Source: JACZXC01 sp036447375 | Lineage (GTDB): Bacteria > Myxococcota_A > UBA9160 > SMWR01 | Direction of reading: 5' to 3' | NCBI GenBank assembly: GCA_036447375.1 | Contig: JAZFUU010000272.1 | Span: forward strand, 1 to 7,155 | Length of the DNA stretch: 7,155 bases | Shown: in pieces, positions 1-7,155 of the stretch | Position numbering within the stretch: position 1 is the stretch's first letter | Layout of the letters: every line of letters begins with the position of its first letter | The notes under the pieces: generated by a model | The model's input: the letters and a program-made list of their open reading frames with translations, nothing else | Told to the model about the DNA's origin: nothing | Database searches by the model: none | Made by a program: the position numbers and the translations under genes

Positions 1-936
1 TTTCACGTGACGGGCCTGGTGCCGGTCCTGATGAGCTGCTTCGTGGGCGGCTACAAGCTGGTGATCATGTATAAGTGGAATGCCGAGCGCGCCCTCGACT
101 TGATCGAGCGCGAGCGCGTCACCCAGTTCGTCGGCGTACCGACTCAGAGCTGGGATCTGCTCGAGTCGCCGGAATTTTCGAAGCGCGACACGTCGAGCCT
201 GACGAACGTCGGTGGTGGCGGTGCGCCCGCGCCCCCCGAACTCGTGCGAAAGATCGACAAGGGGTTCAAACGCGGCACGCCGGGTCTGGGTTACGGCATG
301 ACCGAGACCAACGCCTACGGACCCGGCAACTCCGGCCCCGAGTACCTGGCCAGGCCGCGCAGTACGGGGCGAACCGTCCCGATCGTGCGGATCAGGGTGA
401 CCGACGAGGCGGGCGTGGAAGTGCCGCGCGGCGAGATCGGGGAGATCTGGTTCTACGGCCCCAACCTGATTCGCGGTTACTGGAACAAGCCCGAGGCCAC
501 GGCGGAGACGATCGTCGATGGCTGGCTGCGCAGCGGCGACCTCGGCCGCATCGACGAGGAGGGCTTCCTCTACATCGAGGACCGCGCCAAAGATATGGTC
601 TTGCGCGGCGGCGAGAACATCTACTGCGCGGAGGTCGAGGCCGTCATCTACGAGCACGGGGCCGTGCACGAGGCTGCGGTATTCGGCCTACCCCACCAGC
701 GGCTCGGCGAGGAGGTCGCTTGCGCGGTCGTGGCCAGGCGCGGCGAGACCCTCGATCTTGAGGCGCTGCGCGCGTTTCTCGCTCAGCACATCGCGAGCTT
801 CAAGATCCCCACGGTCTGGGAGGTGCACGACGAGCCGCTTCCGCGCAACGCCGCCGGCAAGATCCTGAAGCGCGGCATCCGCGACGCCATCGTGACGCGG
901 CGCGGCCAGGTGGTGAAAGGCAATTCGAGGAATTGA
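1..936 (+). CDS. AMP-forming acyl-CoA synthetase/ligase (ANL family), C-terminal part, 5' truncated
   Basis: The reading frame is open from base 1, so the gene begins outside the window; 311 residues are visible. The family activates a carboxylic acid with ATP to an acyl-adenylate and then transfers it to CoA, usually in the cytoplasm. Visible fragment residues: the opening FHVTG matches the family's 'LFHVTG' region; YGMTE (98-102) is the adenine-binding A5 motif; SGDL (178-181) holds the ribose-binding Asp of A7; RAKDMVLRGGENI (195-207) is the A8 hinge into the small C-terminal domain; PRNAAGKILKR (281-291) carries the catalytic A10 lysine at 287. Compared with the usual 500-560 residues, roughly the N-terminal 200-250, including the P-loop, are missing. 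The stop lies 13 bp before the crotonase start, suggesting one transcript. The substrate (fatty, aromatic or other acid) cannot be told from this half. The family call is firm. Confidence 0.95.
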   Translation, partial: FHVTGLVPVLMSCFVGGYKLVIMYKWNAERALDLIERERVTQFVGVPTQSWDLLESPEFSKRDTSSLTNVGGGGAPAPPELVRKIDKGFKRGTPGLGYGMTETNAYGPGNSGPEYLARPRSTGRTVPIVRIRVTDEAGVEVPRGEIGEIWFYGPNLIRGYWNKPEATAETIVDGWLRSGDLGRIDEEGFLYIEDRAKDMVLRGGENIYCAEVEAVIYEHGAVHEAAVFGLPHQRLGEEVACAVVARRGETLDLEALRAFLAQHIASFKIPTVWEVHDEPLPRNAAGKILKRGIRDAIVTRRGQVVKGNSRN

Positions 937-940
937 GGAC

Positions 941-945
941 AAGGA
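941..945 (+). promoter_or_regulatory. ribosome binding site of the crotonase gene
   Basis: AAGGA lies 4 bases before the ATG at 950, in the short gap after the ligase stop. A second purine-rich stretch, GAGGA, overlaps the ligase stop (935-939) and may help couple translation of the two genes. Confidence 0.5.
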
Positions 946-949
946 ACCC

Positions 950-1651
950 ATGAGTGATCCCGTTCAGTACGAACTCTCGGGGGATGTTGCCATTCTGCGA
1001 CTCGATGACGGCAAGGTGAATGCACTGGATCCCTCGATCATCGGGGCGCTCCGCGATGGCTTGACCCGGGCCGAGAAGGATGCCGCCGCCGTCCTCTTCA
1101 CCGGGCGCCCGGGGCGCTTCTCGGCGGGCTTCAATCTCGGTGTGCTCCGGACAGGAGCCGATGCGGCGCGGGGTCTCGTGACCGCCGGCGCCGAGCTCGC
1201 CGTGCACATCGCGCGTCACCCGACCCCGGTGGTGATCGCGTGCAACGGACACGCCCTCGCCATGGGCGCCGTGCTCCTACTGGCCGCAGACCTCCGCATC
1301 GGTGCGACCGGAGACTTCAAGATCGGCTTCAACGAGGTTGCCATCGGAATGGCCACGCCGGTCTTCCTGGTCGAATTCGCGCGCGAGCGACTGTCGAAGC
1401 GTCACCTGCTGCGCGCGACGGTCCAGGCGGAGATCTACGCACCTGAATCCGCGGTCGATGCGGGCTTCCTCGACCGGGTGGTCGCGCCGGACGACCTCTT
1501 CGCGATCGCCCTCGAAGAATCGCAACGCCTGGCGAAGCTCCCGCGTGCGCCCCTCGCGCGCACGCGCACGCTCCTGCGCGAAGAGGTGCTCGAGCGGATC
1601 GAGGCGACGCTGGCCGAGGACATGGCCGGCGCCTTTCCGACGAGTTCCTGA
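950..1651 (+). CDS. crotonase-fold (enoyl-CoA hydratase/isomerase family) protein
   Basis: A 233-residue crotonase-family protein. Members bind acyl-CoA thioesters and hydrate, isomerise or cleave them through an enolate held in an oxyanion hole. The fold signatures are present: FSAGFNL (57-63) is the first oxyanion-hole segment, and NGHALAMGAVLLLAADLRI (99-117) is the core helix carrying the second. Against the rat mitochondrial hydratase, the Glu164 equivalent is kept (E129 in FNEVAIG), but the Glu144 position reads Val108 (MGAVLLL). Classical hydratases need both, so water addition to an enoyl-CoA is doubtful; isomerase, hydrolase or other crotonase chemistry is as likely. The chain is somewhat short (usual 255-270), mainly at the C-terminus. 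ATG 950 is chosen for the upstream AAGGA and the standard N-terminal strand. It sits 13 bp after the ligase and 43 bp before the sulfatase. Family certain, reaction unknown. Confidence 0.92.
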   Translation: MSDPVQYELSGDVAILRLDDGKVNALDPSIIGALRDGLTRAEKDAAAVLFTGRPGRFSAGFNLGVLRTGADAARGLVTAGAELAVHIARHPTPVVIACNGHALAMGAVLLLAADLRIGATGDFKIGFNEVAIGMATPVFLVEFARERLSKRHLLRATVQAEIYAPESAVDAGFLDRVVAPDDLFAIALEESQRLAKLPRAPLARTRTLLREEVLERIEATLAEDMAGAFPTSS

Positions 1652-1681
1652 GAGGGCCGCTCTTTCAAGGATTTCGAACCC

Positions 1682-1686
1682 GGAGA
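1682..1686 (+). promoter_or_regulatory. ribosome binding site that decides the sulfatase start
   Basis: GGAGA lies 8 bases before the ATG at 1695. It supports starting the sulfatase here rather than at upstream in-frame codons inside the crotonase gene. Confidence 0.55.
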
Positions 1687-1694
1687 ACGAGTCC

Positions 1695-3965
1695 ATGGCC
1701 CAACCCCCCGGCGAGAAGTTTGAGGGAAAGATCGGAAAGACCGTCTACGAGTCCGAGCCCTGGTGGCCGGATCGCCCCGTGCCGGAAGGCAAGCCCAACA
1801 TCATCCTGATCGTCCTCGACGACACCGGCTTCGGGCACTTCGGGTGCTACGGCTCGACGATTGCAACTCCCAACATCGACTCGCTTGCCGCCCGCGGTCT
1901 GCGCTACACGGGCTTTCACACCACCGCCCTGTGCTCGGCCACCCGTGCCTGCCTGCTCACCGGCCGCAACCACCACGCTGTGGGAATGCGCGGCGTATCC
2001 AACATGGACACGGGCTACCCGAACATGCGCGGACGGTTGCCGGCCTCTGCCGCCACGATCGCGCAGATTCTCCGCGGCAAGGGATACGCGACCTATGCGG
2101 CGGGCAAGTGGCATCTCACCCCGATGGCCGAATGCACCGCAGCTGGACCCTTCGAGAACTGGCCGCTGCAGCGCGGCTTCGATCGCTTCTACGGGTTCAT
2201 GCAAGGGGAGACGGACCAGTTCTACCCCGAGCTCACCGTCGACAATCACCACATCGCGCCACCGGCGCTCCCGGAAGCGGGTTACCACGTATCCGAGGAC
2301 GTGGTGGACCGCTCGATCGGTTTTCTGCGCGACCAGATCTCGCTCGTGCCCGAGCGCCGCTCGTTCCTCTACCTGGCCTTTGGTGCGACCCACTCCCCCC
2401 ACCAGGCCCCGCGTGACTATCTCGAGAAGGTTCGGGGCCGTTTCGACGTCGGCTGGGACGCGATCCGCGAAGAGTGGTTCGACCGCCAACACGACCTCGG
2501 GGTCATCCCGAAGAATACGGCGCTCGCGCCCCGCAACCCCGGCGTTCGTGCCTGGGACGAGCTGTCCGTCAACGAGCAACTGTTTGCTGTCCGTCTTCAG
2601 GAAGCTTTCGCGGCGCAGCTCGAACACACGGATGCACAAATCGGTCGCCTCGTCGCGTTTCTCGAGGAGGTCGACCTGCTGGATGACACGCTCCTGCTCG
2701 TGATGTCGGACAATGGGGCGAGCCAGGAGGGCGGGCCGACCGGTGTGTTCGACGAGATGCGCTGGTTCAACGGAATGCGCGAGGACGTCGACGCCGCTGT
2801 CCGGCGTCTCGACGATATCGGAGGCCCCGAGAGCCATTCCAACATTCCTTGGGGCTGGGCGCAGGTGGGGAACACGCCGCTCAAATGGTACAAGCAGAAC
2901 ACCCACGGCGGCGGCGTCCGCGACCCGCTGATCGTTCATTGGCCCAAGCGGCTCGGCACTCCGGGAGAGTTTCGGCGTGAGTTCTGTCACGCCATCGACA
3001 TCGCGCCCACGCTCCTCGAAATCGTCGGCGCCGAGATGCCGAACGAGGTTGCGGGCGTCCCTCAGATGGCCATTCACGGCACGAGCCTGCTCGCGACATT
3101 CGACTCGCAGGACGCGAAGCCCGATCGGGACGTGCAGTACTTCGAAATGCTCGGCCACCGCGGGATCTGGAAGAATGGATGGAAGGCGGTGACGCGCCAC
3201 GTTTCCGGCAAGTCGTGGGACGAAGATGTCTGGGAGCTCTACCACCTCGACGAGGACTTCTCCGAAGCCCGCGACCTTGCCGAGACCGAACCCGAAAAGC
3301 TCGGCGAGATGCTCGATCTGTGGTGGCGAGAAGCGGAAGCATTCGGGGTGCTTCCCCTGGACGACCGCCCGGCGGTCGCGACCTTCCGAGCCGCCAAACG
3401 CAAGGGCTCACCGGCGAGCCGGGACCACTTCGTCTATTTCCCGCCGATCTCACACATCGTGGCCGACGCCTGCCCGTCTGTGGCACGCGGCTGGAGCATG
3501 ACGACCGAACTCGACCATCCGGGCGAAGGCGGAGACGGTGCGTTGGTGAACCGCGGCACCATCAACTCGGGCTTTGCGCTCTACATCGCAGACGGCAGGC
3601 TGCACTTCGACTACAACGCGTTTCACGATCACTGTCTGCTATCGGCGGAGATGCCGCTTTCCCCGGGTCGCCACAGCCTGGTCGTGAATGTGGTCCGCGG
3701 ATCCGACCGCGAGGGTGATCTGAGCCTCTGCGTCGATGGCGCTGTCGTGGCGAAGGGACGGATCCCGCGCTTGATCGGCATGCTTTCGAGCACCGGAATG
3801 GACATCGGCCGCGCGCTTGCCCCCGTAAACCGCAGCTACACCCCTCCCTTCGTGTATCCGGGGCGGATCGACAAGGTGGTCTTCGAGCTTCCGCGACGCG
3901 TGACGAAGAAAGACCGAAGAGAAGAGGAGGCGCGGGAGGCGCGGAAGGAAATGTCGCGCCAATAG
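1695..3965 (+). CDS. AtsA-type arylsulfatase (formylglycine-dependent) with C-terminal beta-sandwich-like domain
   Basis: A 756-residue type I sulfatase that hydrolyses organic sulfate esters to alcohol or phenol plus sulfate. Residues match the Pseudomonas AtsA active site in order: metal ligands D42-D43 (VLDDTGFG), the formylglycine precursor C80 with R84 (LCSATR), K138/H140 (GKWH), H233 (THSPH), metal ligands D339-N340 (SDNG) and K397. The D339-to-K397 spacing of 58 equals that of AtsA (D317/K375). Residue 82 is Ala where the consensus CxPxR has Pro. After the catalytic core (to about 555), residues 600-730 look like a LamG/concanavalin-type beta-sandwich, as in the long mycobacterial AtsA-like proteins. 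The tail is charged (K738-Q756). There is no signal peptide or membrane segment, so it is probably cytoplasmic. The frame stays open back to 1302, but that part overlaps the crotonase; ATG 1695 has an SD and starts just before conserved sequence. The substrate is unknown; the ligase and crotonase upstream suggest use of the desulfated carbon. Confidence 0.95.
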   Translation: MAQPPGEKFEGKIGKTVYESEPWWPDRPVPEGKPNIILIVLDDTGFGHFGCYGSTIATPNIDSLAARGLRYTGFHTTALCSATRACLLTGRNHHAVGMRGVSNMDTGYPNMRGRLPASAATIAQILRGKGYATYAAGKWHLTPMAECTAAGPFENWPLQRGFDRFYGFMQGETDQFYPELTVDNHHIAPPALPEAGYHVSEDVVDRSIGFLRDQISLVPERRSFLYLAFGATHSPHQAPRDYLEKVRGRFDVGWDAIREEWFDRQHDLGVIPKNTALAPRNPGVRAWDELSVNEQLFAVRLQEAFAAQLEHTDAQIGRLVAFLEEVDLLDDTLLLVMSDNGASQEGGPTGVFDEMRWFNGMREDVDAAVRRLDDIGGPESHSNIPWGWAQVGNTPLKWYKQNTHGGGVRDPLIVHWPKRLGTPGEFRREFCHAIDIAPTLLEIVGAEMPNEVAGVPQMAIHGTSLLATFDSQDAKPDRDVQYFEMLGHRGIWKNGWKAVTRHVSGKSWDEDVWELYHLDEDFSEARDLAETEPEKLGEMLDLWWREAEAFGVLPLDDRPAVATFRAAKRKGSPASRDHFVYFPPISHIVADACPSVARGWSMTTELDHPGEGGDGALVNRGTINSGFALYIADGRLHFDYNAFHDHCLLSAEMPLSPGRHSLVVNVVRGSDREGDLSLCVDGAVVAKGRIPRLIGMLSSTGMDIGRALAPVNRSYTPPFVYPGRIDKVVFELPRRVTKKDRREEEAREARKEMSRQ

Positions 3966-3978
3966 CGAGCGCCCCCGT

Positions 3979-4007
3979 TTGCAATCGCCGGCAGTAGGTT
4001 CTACTTT
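3979..4007 (+). promoter_or_regulatory. candidate sigma70-like promoter for the molybdoenzyme-HxlR pair
   Basis: TTGCAA (3979-3984) and TACTTT (4002-4007) are separated by 17 bases. They match the -35 consensus at 4 of 6 and the -10 at 3 of 6. The site lies in the 120-bp gap after the sulfatase, the only gap on the + strand large enough for a promoter before the last two genes. The boxes are weak and such matches can arise by chance, so this is a suggestion only. Confidence 0.3.
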
Positions 4008-4012
4008 AGAAC
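3998..4012 (+). promoter_or_regulatory. inverted repeat overlapping the candidate -10: possible operator
   Basis: GTTCT, five bases, then AGAAC form a perfect 5-bp inverted repeat centred at 4005. It lies exactly over the candidate -10 box, in an AT-richer patch of an otherwise GC-rich gap. A dimeric winged-helix protein such as the HxlR regulator encoded downstream could bind a site of this shape. The assignment is inference from position and symmetry; the half-sites are short. Confidence 0.3.
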
Positions 4013-4022
4013 TCACTTCGGA

Positions 4023-4054
4023 CCGGGAGCCCCACCTCGGGCCGGGCAGCCCCA
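4023..4054 (+). repeat. imperfect tandem direct repeat in the leader of the molybdoenzyme gene
   Basis: CCGGGAGCCCCA (4023-4034) recurs as CCGGGCAGCCCCA (4042-4054), differing by one inserted C, with starts 19 bases apart, close to two helical turns. The copies lie between the candidate promoter and the ribosome binding site, on the leader if that promoter is used. This could be a regulator site, a leader structure, or chance in GC-rich DNA. Confidence 0.35.
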
Positions 4055-4072
4055 TGGAATGACACCCCCACC

Positions 4073-4080
4073 AGAGGAGA
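4073..4080 (+). promoter_or_regulatory. strong ribosome binding site that decides the molybdoenzyme start
   Basis: AGAGGAGA lies 5 bases before ATG 4086. An in-frame ATG at 4059 has no such site and would add nine residues with no family similarity, so 4086 is preferred. Confidence 0.75.
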
Positions 4081-4085
4081 TCCTC

Positions 4086-6338
<2,253 letters not shown>

Positions 6339-6339
6339 G

Positions 6340-6798
6340 ATGCGCCGCACGCGCTTCGAAGATGCGGCCTGCCCGATCGCCCGAACGACGGATCTGATGG
6401 GCGATTGGTGGACGCCGATGGTGATGCGGGAGGCCTTCTTGGGAAGACGTCGCTTCGACGAATTTCAGAAGGCACTTACCGTATCCCGCGGCGTCCTCGC
6501 GAAGCGCCTCTCGCGTCTGGTCGACGAAGGTCTGCTCTCGACGCGCGCCTACGAGATTCGCCCGCCTCGCTTCGAATACATCCTGACCGAGAAGGGCCGC
6601 GCGTTCTACTCGGTGCTCGCGGCGATGTGGCGTTTTGGCGAGGACTGGCTCTGGGAAGACGGCAGTAAGCCCCCGCTTCAGCTCTTCGATCGAGAGAGCG
6701 GTGAGCCGGTTGCACCGGTGGTCGTGAACGAGAGGACCGGCGTCCCGATCGATGTGAGGCAGATGCGGCTCGGCGAGCGCCGAAAGGGCCTGAGGTAA
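6340..6798 (+). CDS. HxlR-family winged-helix transcriptional regulator
   Basis: A 152-residue regulator. HxlR proteins are dimeric MarR-like winged-helix DNA binders, often answering aldehydes, quinones or oxidants. Visible features: CPIARTTDLMGDWWTPMVMRE (C11 to E31), the family's N-terminal signature with its conserved cysteine; RRFDEFQKAL (37-46) and SRGVLAKRLSRLVDEGLL (49-66), the helix-turn-helix with recognition helix; PPRFEYILTEKGRAF (75-89), the wing and following helix; and a C-terminal extension at 110-152. C11 is the only cysteine. ATG 6340 is chosen because it starts just before the conserved block and one base after the molybdoenzyme stop (TGA-G-ATG). Upstream only a weak GAGG lies 12 bases away, so translation is probably coupled to the gene before. 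Control of that gene, and of itself, is the natural inference, perhaps through the inverted repeat at 3998-4012. The effector is unknown. Confidence 0.93.
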   Translation: MRRTRFEDAACPIARTTDLMGDWWTPMVMREAFLGRRRFDEFQKALTVSRGVLAKRLSRLVDEGLLSTRAYEIRPPRFEYILTEKGRAFYSVLAAMWRFGEDWLWEDGSKPPLQLFDRESGEPVAPVVVNERTGVPIDVRQMRLGERRKGLR

Positions 6799-6865
6799 CG
6801 CGATGTCGCGCCACCCGAATGCAATAATACGCTAGGCAAAGGTCCCCGCCGGACGGACAGCAGGT
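6799..6865. other. convergent intergenic gap with small inverted repeats; no clear terminator
   Basis: The gap between the converging regulator and aldehyde dehydrogenase genes holds CGCGA-TG-TCGCG (6799-6810), directly after the regulator stop, and GTCC-CCGCC-GGAC (6842-6854). Read on the minus strand, the latter is followed by CTTT, weakly terminator-like for the dehydrogenase. The first folds only with a 4-base loop and has no T-run after it. An AT-rich patch (GCAATAATACG, about 6821-6831) lies between. I cannot name a convincing intrinsic terminator. Confidence 0.25.
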
Positions 6866-7155
6866 CTACGCGTTCTCGTCGCCGATATGCAGCCACACCG
6901 ACTTCGTCTGGGTGTGTTGGAGCAGCGACTCGAGGCATTTGTCGCGGCCGAAGCCCGACTGCTTGTAGCCGCCCCAGGGCGAGGTCATGTCGCCGTGGTC
7001 GAAGCAATTGACCCACACCACACCGGCTTCGATGTCGCGCGCAAACCGGTGCGCCTTGTTCAGATTCGCGGTCCAGATCGACGCCGCCAGCCCGTAGATC
7101 GAGTCGTTCGCGATCGCGATCGCGTCGTCGGCGTTTCGGACCGGTAGGATTCCCG
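6866..7155 (-). CDS. aldehyde dehydrogenase, C-terminal 95 residues (5' end outside window)
   Basis: On the minus strand a frame runs from the window's right edge to a TAG at 6868-6866. It has no start inside the window. The family oxidises aldehydes to carboxylic acids with NAD(P)+. The 95 residues begin with GILPVRNADDAIAIAND and continue with YGLAASIWT, AGVVWVN and the end motif WGGYKQSGFGRDK, followed by HTQTKSVWL. These are the C-terminal cofactor-domain and oligomerisation segments of the superfamily. The stretch DGDM/HGDMT-x-P-x-GGYKQSG-x-GRDK and the TKxxW ending are closest, from memory, to PuuC (gamma-glutamyl-aminobutyraldehyde dehydrogenase), but specificity cannot be set from this piece, and the catalytic Cys and Glu lie outside. 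It faces the regulator tail to tail and belongs to a different transcript. Confidence 0.93.
   Translation of the reverse strand, partial: GILPVRNADDAIAIANDSIYGLAASIWTANLNKAHRFARDIEAGVVWVNCFDHGDMTSPWGGYKQSGFGRDKCLESLLQHTQTKSVWLHIGDENA

Noticed and set aside
1302..1694. N-terminal extension of the sulfatase frame, giving 887 residues
   Set aside because: It runs inside the crotonase gene in another frame, is Arg/Ser-rich low-quality sequence with no sulfatase similarity, and ATG 1695 has an SD.
1665..3245. 526-residue antisense open frame opposite the sulfatase
   Set aside because: Mirror of the real gene's GC-rich codon pattern; no recognisable domain and it lies opposite conserved catalytic motifs.
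4054..4062. Two-codon mini-ORF ATG-GAA-TGA in the leader
   Set aside because: No SD precedes it, and so short a frame is expected by chance.
6799..6810. CGCGATGTCGCG as an intrinsic terminator of the regulator gene
   Set aside because: The stem is at most 4-5 bp with a tiny loop and no following T-run.
6887..7147. 86-residue + strand open frame at the right edge
   Set aside because: The minus strand here reads a clear aldehyde dehydrogenase C-terminus, so this frame is its shadow.

Overview
This is a high-GC bacterial window (about two thirds G+C by eye, codons strongly G/C-ending). It holds six protein-coding genes, two of them cut by the window edges. Shine-Dalgarno sites are recognisable before three of the four complete genes. 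Nothing fixes the taxon. The mix of CoA-ligase/crotonase genes, an AtsA-type sulfatase, an orphan molybdopterin enzyme and an HxlR regulator fits an environmental high-GC heterotroph (Myxococcota/Desulfobacterota-like, other proteobacteria or actinobacteria), but that is a low-confidence inference.

Left block (1-3965, + strand). The C-terminal part of an AMP-forming acyl-CoA ligase is followed after 13 bp by a short crotonase-family protein and, after another 43 bp, by a 756-residue formylglycine-type sulfatase. The short gaps and shared strand suggest one transcript. A plausible reading is a catabolic cassette: the sulfatase removes a sulfate ester, the ligase activates a carboxylate to its CoA thioester, and the crotonase acts on the thioester. 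The crotonase has lost one of the two classical hydratase glutamates.

Middle block (3966-6798, + strand). A 120-bp gap carries a candidate sigma70-like promoter whose -10 lies inside a small inverted repeat, plus a near-direct repeat. Behind it sits a 750-residue cytoplasmic molybdopterin oxidoreductase with an N-terminal 4Fe-4S site, no recognisable electron-transfer partner subunit and no cysteine or selenocysteine where the Mo ligand usually lies. One base after its stop begins an HxlR-family winged-helix regulator with a single N-terminal cysteine. The pair looks like an enzyme and its own regulator.

Right edge (6866-7155, - strand). The last 95 codons of an aldehyde dehydrogenase, resembling PuuC-type enzymes at the C-terminus, converge on the regulator across a 67-bp gap.

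I see no RNA genes, CRISPR array, insertion sequence or prophage signs. The families are known. The points worth following are the active-site departures (crotonase, Mo enzyme, sulfatase) and the enzyme-regulator pair.
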